In this document: piece after piece, positions 54,701 through 63,500 of the stretch
How the letters are laid out: the number at the start of each line of letters is the position of its first letter
Position numbering within the stretch: position 1 is the stretch's first letter
Source: Erpobdella octoculata
Taxonomy: Eukaryota > Annelida > Clitellata > Hirudinida > Erpobdellidae
Length of the DNA: 64,000 bases
Assembly (NCBI GenBank): GCA_963978895.1
Contig: OZ022246.1
Coordinates: 1,129,670 to 1,193,669, forward strand
Reading direction: 5' to 3'
Program-made: the position numbers and the translations under genes
The notes under the pieces: generated by a model
Told to the model about the DNA's origin: nothing
Seen by the model: only the letters and a program-made list of their open reading frames with translations
Databases searched by the model: none

Positions 54701-56723
54701 CGGCTGTCGAGGATTGACTCGAAGCAAGGACAGTCAGTGGTGGATGAGACAAAGGGAGGTCTAAGTTCAAAGTTCGTCTTTTAACCTTGTGACTGATATA
54801 GACGATTTGTTTTAGATTGTTTATCAGTTTTTATTATTTTTTTTTCAAATTAAAATATACTTTTTTCTAAAAAAATTTCATTTCAAAAAATAAATTTTGG
54901 AATTAATAATTATCGACGAAGATTTTTCTCATTAATTTTAGAAACTTGAGGAAATCAATCCCCATTGTCAGAAAGGTTTGATGCTTAAATTGATGTCGTT
55001 GTAACCTCTGAGCACTTTAACTCAATTATTTAAAAACTTATCTGCATTTGCTACTCACCTCAACACAGCATTTGTTAAGTTGCTCGATTTCAAAGTAGTT
55101 TTAAGTTTACTAGTGACAGACAAAGCTATTCATTATTTCTCAAGGCTTGACATGCATTTATAGTCCAGAAATACATCTATAAATGTAAGCATTAAATGGT
55201 AGAACTGTCATTATCACCGCCATCATCGCCAAAAATAGTCTTTATTTGCGTAGATGCATACTGAGTGATGAGGTAGATGGAGATGTTATCAGTTCTAAAA
55301 ATGACTTTTTCTTAAGGAACGTAACGACATTATAGAAGATGGCAATGATGACGGCAGCGACGGTGATGAATTGAAGTCGGGAAGGAGAAGGCGAAAGTAC
55401 TCCATGTTCAGTGAAAACACTTTTGCTAATAGAAAGTACAATGAGTATCTACAAGATGGTATTTTGGGTTTCCATTTTTCTTACTTTTTTTTATTGCCTT
55501 CATTTGCGTATATTATTTTGTTGTTGTTGAGTTGAAGCCTGTCGCATTCGAGAAGTAATATTCATTTGATTGAATAAAATATTCCTGGAAAGAGAATATT
55601 CATGAATATAATTCTTTCTTCAGCTTCCAGTGCTGTGCAGAGTAATAATATAGATCGTCACGGTAGCTCCACTGCAGGACGTGAAGCGCCCACATCAGCG
55701 CATCGTGGGAATCAGTATCTCGATGTTCCCAAAACTCAAAAAAGGTTTCGGGGTCAGGAAGTTATAAGTGAAGAGAGAATCAGAAAAAAATCAAAACGAA
55801 ATGACAGTAGGAAGAAATTAGAAAATGGTGATGATGACGATGGTGGTGACTATGGTGATAGTAATAGATCATCCAACAAGCACTGGAATGAACATTGGTG
55901 AGATTTGAAATTCGTGGTCATCTGTTGTATTAATTAATTAATGATATGCATAAATTATGATGCACCAATAAAACAGGTAGAATTTTTTCAAATAACACTT
56001 ATCTATATATAAATTTTTGAAATACATTGCAGGAAGCACAATAGACAAACTCCAACTCACTCTAATGGCAATGAAGAAAAAGAAGTTGGCGAAGGTTACA
56101 ATCACAATCTTGATGTTTCTTATTCGAAACTGAAGAACGATCGTGAATCAAAGCACAGCTCTAAAAATGATGAGGTCAGGATCAACATGGAGGATAACTC
56201 TCACGTGAATCATGCCGTAACACTCGACGACGAAGATGACTACGATCGTGACCATAGATTCGGAGGTCGGAGTCAGCAGCAGATGCTCTCAAGGAAATCT
56301 CGACAATCTCACTCAAAAGCAACAAAAAAAGAAGAATCGAGCACTTCTCCTTCTAAGGTCAAAGAGAGATCAAGATCATTGAGAAGAAGGTCGGAAGATC
56401 AGTTGAAGTATCAATCAAGTGACAAGGAAGAAGAAGAAGAAGAAGCCAAAAAAAATAAGCTACCACCTGGAAAGAGAAGAAGACGACGGCACCACACGAC
56501 TTCTTCTGACCGCAGGAAGTTGGCAAACCAGAACAGTGCTGATCAATCAAAAGGATTATCACCTCCGCTGTTGTCAGATGTGCATTCTCATCACCAAATA
56601 TCGCCGTCTCCAATGATTTCCAAAAATGCCTTGGGTATACAGGCGGGAGATCATTCCAATGAGATTATTAGTAAAGAAAATCGCGTTCGGATTTCCAACG
56701 GTCATGGTCCTACAAGCAAATAA
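29644..56723 (+). CDS. Cav2: CaV2-like voltage-gated calcium channel alpha1 subunit with altered selectivity filter
   Basis: About 44 plus-strand exons join in phase to about 2,000 codons, normal for CaV2: N-terminus, four six-segment domains, EF-hand, IQ-like region and a basic/acidic C-tail ending at 56723. Diagnostics are [15 protein letters not shown] (IS4), NLVLGVLS (IS6), [15 protein letters not shown] (IIS6), [14 protein letters not shown] (IIIS4), [20 protein letters not shown] (IIIS6) and [20 protein letters not shown] (IVS6). Voltage-sensor charges are largely kept. The I-II and II-III loops are short, and no synprint-like region is seen. Pore positions that are Glu in CaV channels read Ala (I), Glu (II), Ser (III) and Asp (IV). 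Family role: voltage-gated Ca entry at presynaptic terminals. Whether this copy conducts Ca is doubtful. Not found: the initiator exon and a short exon just before S1. The last three exons are duplicated in inverted orientation at 62.6-64.0 kb. Confidence 0.93.
32560..32613. repeat. (TA)n microsatellite
   Basis: About 27 TA units in the intron between IS1 and IS2. Confidence 0.97.
32955..33115. repeat. (GTAT)n / (GT)n microsatellite
   Basis: About 35 tetranucleotide units with two GT-only interruptions. It produces Tyr-Val-Cys-Met reading frames in several phases that are not genes. Confidence 0.97.
33860..36817 (+). CDS. Cav2: channel domain I, segments S2-S6
   Basis: Exons 33860-33999 (IS2-S3: [18 protein letters not shown]...[11 protein letters not shown]), 34471-34562 (IS4), 34669-34821 (IS4-S5: [20 protein letters not shown]), 35482-35705 (pore) and 36714-36817 (IS6: [20 protein letters not shown]). 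All phases match. The pore helix reads [12 protein letters not shown], then [10 protein letters not shown], where CaV2 proteins have QCITMEGWTD. The filter Glu is therefore Ala (codon at about 35676-35687) without any gap. The extracellular loop keeps the Cys pattern and the CKDGWEGPN...FDN core. IS6 continues across the intron to GVLS-Cys-EFA. Confidence 0.93.
36480..36690. repeat. AATAAATTACCATAATTTATT repeat
   Basis: About six imperfect 25-35 bp units rich in ataatttatt, upstream of the IS6 exon. Confidence 0.75.
36982..39431 (+). CDS. Cav2: channel I-II linker with degenerate AID
   Basis: Exons 36982-37097, 37665-37724, 38136-38207 and 39365-39431. The first encodes [15 protein letters not shown] and [19 protein letters not shown], the alpha-interaction domain that binds beta subunits. 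Tyr, Trp and Ile of the consensus are kept, but the QQ start, Leu and Gly are changed. The join 37097/37665 works in phase only with a GC donor (CTG|GCCAGT). The linker is short and carries RRSSTF, a candidate basophilic-kinase site. In-between introns are full of short tandem repeats. Confidence 0.85.
37150..37640. repeat. degenerate 'caacattattgttgttgac' repeat
   Basis: Ten or more imperfect units of about 35 bp, combining ttgttcaacattattg and ttgttgacctcattcc, inside the intron after the AID exon. Confidence 0.8.
37838..38040. repeat. 19-bp 'attagtatttattacataat' array
   Basis: About ten units with small variation (attaat/attagt; tttaat/tttatt). Confidence 0.88.
38395..39025. repeat. direct duplication of about 200 bp in an intron
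   Basis: The segment beginning aattaactaaattaattgac and running through gaggaagtgactcaaaaatt-like sequence to gacgacgagttaataaaagc occurs at 38395-38640 and 38838-39020. The first copy has an expanded cagacagagaaacaaacaga run. Between them is a short aagaaaaccctc tandem repeat (38785-38842). Confidence 0.8.
39532..39589. repeat. (TA)n microsatellite
   Basis: About 29 TA units in the intron before the IIS1 exon. Confidence 0.97.
39650..39900. repeat. purine-rich dispersed repeat fragment
   Basis: A purine-rich (GA/AAAG) tract with gccaccctcctccctccaaaa-like sequence and an aattaattttttgg-type palindromic edge. The pyrimidine-rich block at 19975-20165 (cattaattttttcggagg...gggagggaggtagtt) looks like a relative in reverse orientation. 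Ends not defined. Confidence 0.35.
40024..43837 (+). CDS. Cav2: channel domain II
   Basis: Exons 40024-40151 (IIS1), 41125-41228 (IIS2: [20 protein letters not shown]), 41951-42063 (IIS3-S4: [15 protein letters not shown]), 42577-42708 (IIS5), 43035-43107 (pore helix), 43478-43598 (filter and start of IIS6: [10 protein letters not shown]) and 43749-43837 (IIS6 [15 protein letters not shown]). All phases match. This is the only domain whose filter Glu is unchanged (TGEEW). The acceptor of the 41125 exon lies in a sequence also present as a 21-bp minisatellite upstream. Confidence 0.93.
40258..40440 (+). mobile_element. tRNA-derived SINE
   Basis: The head at about 40260-40332 has a polymerase III A-box-like tggtattgcggt at 40267 and a near-perfect B box ggttcgaatct at 40311, with tRNA-like spacing of 44 bp. 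A body follows (acgtagattctttaagcaag...cttgcaataccatgc) and ends in an A-rich run at 40441-40452. Confidence 0.6.
40668..40895. repeat. 21-bp minisatellite cttattcatttccacaaacag
   Basis: About ten copies. A partial copy (ttccacatttcaacaaacag, then cttattcag) sits exactly at the acceptor of the IIS2 exon at 41124, 230 bp downstream. The array is therefore a series of acceptor look-alikes. The 21-bp period keeps frames open on both strands, producing spurious ORFs. Confidence 0.9.
41668..41830 (+). mobile_element. SINE-like element with tRNA-type head
   Basis: ggcgctggtgg...ggttgaaatcccgg...caccagcgtcc has a pairing acceptor-stem-like pair (gcgctgg / ccagcgt) and a B-box-like ggttgaaatcc. A tail follows (ggctgtctctggttgttcta...gctaataaaagctgaac). 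Related in style to 40258-40440 but a different sequence. Confidence 0.4.
42725..42815. repeat. (GGAT)n/(GGAC)n/(CAGA)n/(TAGA)n compound microsatellite
   Basis: Tetranucleotide runs of changing sequence immediately downstream of the IIS5 exon donor. Confidence 0.95.
43130..43445. repeat. (ATCC)-rich 'catccatacaatc' repeat
   Basis: Imperfect units of 12-25 bp (catccatccatacagttat, atccatttatccatacaatc) fill the intron that separates the two halves of the domain II pore. Confidence 0.9.
44093..44795 (+). CDS. Cav2: channel II-III loop
   Basis: Exons 44093 to about 44217, 44409-44584 and 44701-44795. The first two are hydrophilic (RRKSLASNS, Ser/Thr/Gln-rich). The last contains [20 protein letters not shown], the conserved block immediately before IIIS1. 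About 130 residues in total, much shorter than the vertebrate CaV2 loop, with no synprint-like segment. The first donor is ambiguous because a (GTTT)n run offers a GT every 4 bp in changing phase; the phase-2 choice connects to the next exon. Confidence 0.75.
44926..49440 (+). CDS. Cav2: channel domain III
   Basis: Exons 44926-45115 (IIIS1-S2), 45486-45592 (S2-S3), 46019-46112 (IIIS4: [17 protein letters not shown]), 46365-46525 (S5), 46970-47107 (pore) and 49239-49440 (IIIS6). All phases match. The pore reads GNALVTLF, then [10 protein letters not shown], where CaV2 proteins have TVSTGEGWPQ. Gly-Glu is replaced by Arg-Ser, so the filter Glu is Ser. IIIS6 is almost identical to the family consensus. 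The 2.1-kb intron after the filter exon holds a dead LINE in antisense. Confidence 0.93.
47140..48810 (-). mobile_element. 5'-truncated, frameshifted CR1/L2-type LINE
   Basis: Antisense to the channel gene, in the intron between the domain III filter exon and IIIS6. Minus-strand reading frames, in order, give the reverse-transcriptase blocks [78 protein letters not shown] (catalytic YxDD) and a thumb/C-terminal region. At least four frameshifts break the frame (near 48620, 48340, 48210 and 47850). The endonuclease half is missing, so it is a dead copy. The wording of the blocks is that of CR1/L2/Jockey-type elements. Confidence 0.85.
48811..49238. other. intron remainder, no gene recognised
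   Basis: An 80-codon plus-strand reading frame at 48853-49098 lacks any known motif and is probably chance or a repeat remnant. Confidence 0.4.
49638..52591 (+). CDS. Cav2: channel domain IV
   Basis: Exons 49638-49802 ([19 protein letters not shown]1), 50159-50269 (S2), 50372-50455 (S3), 50679-50798 (IVS4: [16 protein letters not shown]), 51186-51251 (S5), 51748-51839 and 52150-52312 (pore), and 52464-52591 (IVS6 and start of EF-hand). All phases match. The pore reads [20 protein letters not shown] where the family has ...FRxATGEAWxxI, so the filter Glu is Asp. The extracellular loop before S6 keeps paired Cys (GQECDERS...PTCGSDF). Confidence 0.93.
49815..49995 (-). mobile_element. SINE-like element, minus strand
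   Basis: Contains gcaggattcaaactgccaac; its complement gttggcagtttgaatcctgc has a B-box-like core (gtttgaatcc). A GC-richer body runs towards 49815 (gacggatcgtcaggtttgtc). Located just after the IVS1 exon donor. Confidence 0.4.
51270..51560. repeat. about 40-bp repeat 'attaagattgtagtcgttgaagtcgtggct'
   Basis: Six or more copies between the IVS5 exon and the first pore exon of domain IV, varying at a few positions. Confidence 0.9.
52887..54104 (+). CDS. Cav2: channel proximal C-terminus (EF-hand, pre-IQ, IQ)
   Basis: Exons 52887-52983 ([16 protein letters not shown]), 53373-53478 ([15 protein letters not shown]...[10 protein letters not shown]), 53612-53713 (pre-IQ helix) and 53998-54104 ([20 protein letters not shown], the IQ-like calmodulin site). 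The order and spacing match CaV proteins. The Ile-Gln/Met core of the IQ motif is Leu-Ile here. The join 53713/53998 is in phase only with a GC donor (GAAG|GCTAGT). Confidence 0.88.
54160..54345. repeat. 27-bp 'tgtgttgatgtgtcttgtagtaatgca' repeat
   Basis: About five imperfect units in the intron after the IQ exon. Confidence 0.85.
54647..56723 (+). CDS. Cav2: channel distal C-tail, charged low-complexity
   Basis: Exons 54647-54771, 54942-54975, 55317-55458, 55624-55897 and 56033-56723 (stop TAA at 56721). The tail is rich in Arg, Lys, Asp, Glu, His and Ser, with GRRRRK, a Glu run and KRRRRRHH. Such clusters resemble the Arg/His-rich C-tail of CaV2. It ends GHGPTSK, without the DxWC-type PDZ ligand of many CaV2 channels. 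The last three exons and their introns are repeated in inverted orientation at 62577-63994. Confidence 0.82.
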
Positions 56724-57129
56724 GAATGTGTTTTTTATGCTGTTAATTGGCTGTTTGATGGTCTGAGAATCTTAGAAGTTTTGCTGTTTATGTTGTAGTT
56801 ATAATCTCAATAAATTACCTTAATAAATTTAAATTATTATTATTTTGATATTGAAATTTATATTATTTATATAATAGCAATAATTATAAGTAAATAAATA
56901 TTTTGCAAGAAAATTTTATTTTCCCACGTTATCATCTCCTAAATTTTTTAATAGACTTATTTTTTAGCGACTTCCTTTATCCCATTCTGAGGGTCGATGA
57001 GATGGTGTAGACTGATCCCCCTCTTTTCCCCATGGTGTGGATTGATCCCCCTTTACATTTTTCTCTCTTGCTTCTTACTGAAATAACCTTGATATTTGTA
57101 CTAGTTTTTTACTAATATTCTAAATGACA

Positions 57130-57460
57130 CTTATCCACATTGTGTTCACATTTCATGTGTTCAGTTCATGTTTGATATGTTCAGTTCACATTGTGTTCAC
57201 ATTTGATATGTTCAGTTCATGTCGTGTTCAAATTTGATATGTTCAGTTCATGTTGTGTTCACATTTGATACATTCAGTTCACATTGTGTTCACATTCTAT
57301 ATGTTCAGTTCATGTCTTGTTCCCATTTGATTATATTGGTAGTCAGATACGGCTCATTTTTGCATTTGTTTTATTCAAACACATTGTGTTCACATTTTAT
57401 ATAGTCAGTCACAGTGTGTTTACTGTTTATATTTAAATAGTCACATTCTGTTTTTATTTG
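57130..57460. repeat. about 31-bp 'tgttcacatttgatatgttcagttcatg' repeat
   Basis: Six to eight imperfect units downstream of the channel stop codon. The matching position in the right arm (about 61970-62165) has fewer units. Confidence 0.85.
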
Positions 57461-57731
57461 ACAATATAGGGAGTCATGTTATGTTTGATACACCAGTCAA
57501 GCTGCGTTTATATTTTATATAATCATGGTCACTCTTTTAATGAGATTTGTTTTTTAGACCTGCACCATATAGTCATGATTTTATCATCTTCAAAACATTC
57601 CTTATTAACATCCACTTGAATCACAGAAGTTATATTTATTCTATGCATTTTACTTCTTTGGTGGAAAATATGGTCATTTGTTATCTTTCATAAAATAGAA
57701 AACCAAAAAGGCTGTTTTGTTTTATAAAATT

Positions 57732-57920
57732 TTAGTTTGGATTATTGTGATACTGCAGTGTTGATACAAAGAAACTGAGTTTATCAGCCTCCCTCACAGA
57801 CATGCCCAAAATTGTTGATTGAAGTGCCTTTTCAACATCATTTTCTCTTTTTTCCCATTTACTTTTACTCCACGTGTTTACGCGGGTGCCAATTCTTACA
57901 TGCCAACTCAATCGAGCCAT
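57732..57920 (-). other. 62-codon ORF present in both palindrome arms
   Basis: Open from MARLSWHVRIG to a stop; contains DVEKALQSTI and SVREADKLSFF. The right-arm counterpart starts at 61464 on the plus strand but has a one-base deletion near 61530, after which the second half is open in another frame (61525-61707). No family recognised. It could be a decayed transposon or gene fragment carried in the duplication. Confidence 0.25.
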
Positions 57921-58600
57921 TGTAATTTTTTATGTTGTATGAATCGTGTCTATCGATAATATCTCGAAAAAATTGTGTTACGTTCAGGTCTTTCATGTTT
58001 TACTCTTAATCACAATCTATTTATTTTAATTTTTAATCATAATCATCTCCCTACAGCTACAGTCTTGACAACTTATTAACTTGTACGCCTTGGCCAATTC
58101 GTGTCAGATGTATTTTAAATGCTTTTTCTCTTAAACTCACTTTTATTTCGGTTGATTGATTGAATGGAGCTGTTTTTTACAATTTTGTTTGATTTTACAC
58201 TTCTTCATTATGTAATGCTAAAGACGTTTGAGAGATGTAATGAAGTTTTTTTTAATGGCATCAGCAGCGCACGCACTTTATTGACGAATCTCATAACTTT
58301 TAAAAACATCAATCATAGCTGTAGTGAATGCAATGATAATTATTTATTTACTTGTTTTTTTTAATCAAAATTATTTAAATTGTCTTTATATTCTTGACGA
58401 AGATTCAAAGTTAGTACAATTTTGCATAGCCTGGTTTGTTACCTCAGCACTGTCAGAGAGAGCTACAAGAACTTTTACATGCTTTATTAACTTTTACTTG
58501 TCCGGATGTCAGCAGTCCGACAGCAGTTGTCCATGGAATGCGCGCCAAAGTTTGGAAGTTCTAAAATTCACTCACTTCGAAAAAATTTAAAGTTTAATGA

Positions 58601-60529
58601 TACGAAATTAAAATTTAAGAAGTAAAAATTAATAAGAAAAATAAATTGAGTCACAATGATAATGACGGCAAAAAACGTTCATCGTCATAGTAACTGCAAA
58701 GATCTTTTGTTTAATATTCACCGGGGTAATATTTTTAAATTCCTCATGTTAACTTCATCGCTGGTCTTGCTTGCTTGCTTGAATGTTTGCAAACCTTGAA
58801 AGTGAAAATTAACTAACTAACGTCATCCAATCAAGTTAAAATTTGAAATATAGGCTCACTCTTATGACAATGCATTCTATTAAAGTTTAAAAATAAAAAA
58901 AAATGTTAATTAAAAATAATAATTATTTATGTTTAAACACAAATCAAATACAATTAAATAAATGTTTGCATATGTAAATACAAAAAAATGTCGTTTTAAA
59001 AGAAAAATTTGCAATAAATGAAAAGCCTGTGAATCTTGAAATATAAGGAATTTCTGAAAAAAACCTCTTTTTTACAGCTTTGTTACAATATGATGTTGCT
59101 ATGAAATTTTATAAGTCTTAAAATCGTGTTTTTAAATTACTTATAATGAGAATATCTGTTTTTTATTTCATGAGTGCTATGTATGTATTGAACATTAGGG
59201 CGCTACTTCGTATGCTAGTTTGAAATAATGTTAAATCTATGATGGAAAATGCTCAAAATAGCACTAAATAAATGCATGTGATTGTGTAGTTTTGAATTTT
59301 TATTAAATTCTAAGTTGAATTAACATAAAATTATTTAAAAACTGTATGAATGAACTGTTCACAATCGATTTAAAATGCAAATATAATGCCACGTGTAATG
59401 TCATCGATACTGAATTTTAGAAGTTTGACGTAGATGTAGCTTCTTAGTTTCTCCTTGACGTCAAGGAAACCGTTCATAAAACACTGAAGGAAGAAGTGTT
59501 GTTGAAGACTTCATCGGTTTGAACGTTGTCGGGCGTAACTACGTGCGAGATGAGGTGGTTACTGTCGAGCAGTTTTTCCAACTTCCCGGACTGGTGCGCC
59601 CACGCCACCTCGTTGTATCCCCCGAAATATTTCTCGTCTATGAAAACCACTGGTACCTTGACAGAATTAGATTGAAATATTCTTGTGATGATGATGATGA
59701 TGCATTCAAATTCTAGTATTTTAATTAATTGGTGGATAATCAAATAAAAATGTGGCATCATGCATCAATTTTATGGGATATATTTAAATTCTGTTATTTT
59801 AAATCATTTTGAGTTTTTAGCACAATTGCATTTTTAAATCATAAAAGTAGCTCTCAGATTCAACTCAAAGTTGTTAGGTGGTTTTTTACAAACATTATAT
59901 TTAGGTCTAGGTACCTACTCTAGGTTACAATCTCTGTTTGTGTGTCTTTCTCTGTACGCAAAACGAACGTCTCTCACTAACCTCTCTGAGACTCCGCGAA
60001 CTGAGCTTCAGCAGGTAGGTTTCTATCAAATCACAGTCCTGTCGTTTCTCTATGTTGCAGATGTCGATACAGTCTTTTTTTACGTTCAGACTTTTAAATA
60101 TCCGATCTACTAATTTACCTTCAGGCGAGTAAGATTTGCTGAATATCATGACTGGTTTTTGTTTGATTTTTGCATTTACAAAGTCAATTGTACCGTTGAA
60201 TGTGAGGAAATTAAACTTCGAGCTCATTTTCAAGCCAACCAAGCAAAAAAAAGCGTTGCCAAGGAGTTTGCTTTGGGCTCAAAAACTAAAATAATTGATA
60301 ATTTTTGCATGTTTCACAATAGTTTTTTTTATCTATAGCTATTTTTAGAAATTCTCAACGTTTATACAAAAAATAAAGTAATTTTTCGCTTTTAAATTTT
60401 AAATTCACGTAACCGTTTTAATGTTTACTGCAGACTAAATTTTTTATTTAGTATACCCATAAAGTATGCCTATACCTAAATTTATTTTTTAATAATTTTT
60501 ATTTCTTAAGTTTTAATTTTTTTTAATTA
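58601..60529. other. spacer of the inverted duplication
   Basis: Single-copy sequence of about 1.93 kb between the arms. The left 800 bp is AT-rich, with a dispersed-repeat-like piece (ctaactaacgtcatccaatc, gacaatgcattctat) at 58810-58880. The right part holds the glutaredoxin-like gene. Confidence 0.7.
59474..60242 (-). CDS. glutaredoxin-like protein without active-site cysteines
   Basis: Two exons, 60242-59982 (87 codons) and 59656-59474 (60 codons plus stop), join in phase 0 at RE|VPVVF with a GTTAGT donor and TCAAG acceptor; 147 residues in total. The second ATG at 60227 gives 142 residues. The fold pattern is that of glutaredoxins: PVMIFSKSYSPEGK (beta1 and the N-terminus of the active-site helix), then VPVVFIDEKYFGGYNEV (cis-Pro loop and the GG motif that holds glutathione), then a helix KLEKLL. 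Where glutaredoxins have C-P-Y-C this has S39-P-E-G42, so neither redox cysteine is present and the usual dithiol or monothiol chemistry should be impossible. The first exon has other Cys residues (C58, C62, C70) but not at the active site. It is convergent on the channel copies and sits between the palindrome arms. Confidence 0.75.
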
Positions 60530-63500
60530 AACTTTAAATTTTTTGAAATGAGTGAATTTTAAACTTCCAAACTTCGGCGTGCATCCATGGACATCTGCTG
60601 ACATCCGGACAAGTGAAAGTTAGTAAAAGCATGTAAAAGTTCTTGTCAGTGCTGAGTTAACAAACCAGGCTATGCAAAATTGTACTAATTCAATGACTTT
60701 GTGTCTTCTTCGTCAAGAATATAAAGACACTTTATATAACTTTGATGTAGGTATTTAAATAAAACAAGTTTTGTGTTGTTTAAACGAAAACAAATGCAGA
60801 TAATTGCTTTAAGCAAACACAAGTTTTATTGTAATGATTAAACAAAAATAGATCATAAATAACAAAGATATGTTATCTATAGTTGAATACATAACACCAA
60901 GTAAATAAATAATTATCATTACATTTACTACAGCTATGATTGATGTTTTTTAAAAGTTACGAGATTCGTCAATAAAGTGCGTGCGCTGCTGATGCCATTA
61001 AAAAAAAACTTCATTACATCTCTCAAACGTCTTTAGCATTACATAATGAAGAAGTGTAAAATCAAACAAAATTGTAAAAAACAGCTCCATTCAATCAATC
61101 AACCGAAATAAAAGTGAGTTTAAGAAGAAAAAATCATTTAAAAAACATCTGACACGAATTGACCAAGGCGTACAAGTTAATAAGTTGCCAAGGTGACTGT
61201 AGCTGTAGGGAGATGATTACGATTAAAAATTAAAACTAAATTAAAATAAATAGATTAAGTATATCGCGAAAGACCTGAACGTGACACAATTTTTTTGAGA
61301 TATTATCAAAAAATTCAAAAAAAAAACAAAAAGAATTTGTACGCATCGATGTTTGATGACGTACACGTTTTGTAGATATGAAATCTGCACATATCGATAT
61401 TTGATGATGTACAGTAATGTACACGTTTTGAAGACGCAATTAGAACGACATAAAAAATTACAATGGCTCGATTGAGTTGGCGTATAAGAATTGGCACCTG
61501 CGTAAACACGTGGGGTAAAAGTAAATGGAAAAAAAGAAAAATGATGTTGAAAAGGCACTTCAATCAACAATTTTGTGCATGTCTGTGAGGGAGGCTGATA
61601 AACTCAGTTTCTTTGCATCAACACTGCAGTATCACAATAATTCAAACCAAAATTTTGTAAAACAAAACAGCCTTTTTATTTTCTATTTTATGAAAGATAA
61701 CAAATAACCATATTTTCCACCAAAGAAGTAAAATGCATAGAATAAATATAACTTCTGGGATTCAAGTGGATGTTAATAAGGAATGTTTTGAAGATGATAA
61801 AATCATGACTATATAGTGCAGGTCTAAAAAACAAATCTCATTAAAAGAGTGACTATGATTCTATAAAATATAAACGCAGCTTTACTGGTGTATCAAACAT
61901 AAACATAACATGACTACCTATATTGTCAAATAAAAACAGAATGTGACTATTTAAATATAAACACACTGTGACTGACTATATAAAATGTGAACACAATGTG
62001 TTTGAATAAAATAAATGCAAAAAGTGCCATATGTGACTACCCATATAATCAAATGCAAACAAGATGTGAATTGAACATATCAAAATATGTGAACACAATG
62101 TGAACTGAACATATCAAATGTGAACACGACGTGAACTGAACACATGAAATGTGAACACAATGTGGATAACTGTCATTTAAAATATTATTAAAAAATCTTA
62201 AGAACAAATATCAAGGTTATTTCATTAAGAAGCAAGAAAGAAAAATGGAAAAGGGGTCAATCCAAAACATGGGGAAAAGAGGGGAATCAATCCACACCTT
62301 CTCAGCAACCCTCAGAATGGGATAAAGGAAAAGTGGAAAAAAATTAAGTCTATTAAAAATTTAGGAGATGACCATGTTGGAAATAAAAATTTTCTTACAT
62401 AATATTTCTTTACTTAAAATTATTGCTATTATATATATATAATATAATTTTCAATATCAAAATAAAAATTTAAATTTATTATATTAATAATTTATTGAGA
62501 TCATAATTACAACATAAACATGAAAAGTTCTCAGATCATCACCAACCAGCCAAATAACAGCATAAAAAACACATTCTTATTTGCTTTTAGGACCATGACC
62601 GTTAGAAATCCTAAAGCGATTTTCTTTACTAATATTCTCATCGGAATGATCTCCCGCCCGTATACCCGAAGCACCTTTAGACGTCATTGGAGACGGAGAT
62701 TTTTGGTGATGAGAATGCACATCTGACAACAGAGGAGGTGATAATTTTTTGGATTGGTCAGCACTGTTCTGGTTTGCCAACTTCCTGCGGCCAGGAGAAG
62801 TCGTGTGGTGCCGTCGTCTTCTTCTCTTTCCTGGTGGTAGCTTATTATTCCCTGCTTCTTCTTCTTCCCTGTCACTTGATTGATACTTCAACTGATCTTC
62901 CGACCTCCTTCTCAACGACCTTGATCTCTTTTTGACCTTATAAGGAGAAGTGCTCGATTCTTCTTTTTTTGTCGCTTTTGAGTGAGATTGTCGAGATTTG
63001 CCAGAGAGCATCTGCTGCTGACTCCGACCTCCGAATCTACCATCACGATCGTAGTAATCTTCGTCATCGAGTGTTACGGCATGATTCACGTGAGAGTTAT
63101 CCTCCATGTTGATCCTGACTTCATCATTTTTAGAGCTGTGCTTTGATTCACGATCGTTCTTCAGTTTCGAATAAGAAACATCGAGATTGTGATTGTAACC
63201 TCCTCCAACTTCTTTTTCTTCATCGCCATTAGAGTGAGTTGGAGTTTGTCTAATGTGCTTCCTGCAATGTATTTTAAAAATAAATATATATAATTGTTAC
63301 TTGAAAAAATTCTACCTGTTTTATTTGTGCATCATAATTTATGCATATCATTAATTAATACAACAGATGACCACGAATTTGAAATCTCACCAATGTTCAT
63401 TCCAGTGCTTGTTAGACGATCTATTACTATCACCATAGTCACCACCATCGTCATCATCATTATCACCATTTTCTAATTTCTTTCTATTGTCGTTTCGTTT

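Larger units (their letters stand above)
55311..58600 (+). repeat. left arm of a large inverted duplication
   Basis: Begins no later than 55311 (cttaag before the exon at 55317) and continues through the last three channel exons, their introns and the 3' flank to about 58600 (atttaaagtttaat). The counterpart on the right is 60530-64000. Exonic parts are nearly identical with scattered substitutions. Intronic and flanking parts show small indels and different minisatellite copy numbers. The true left limit cannot be fixed because the other arm is cut off by the window edge. Confidence 0.9.
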
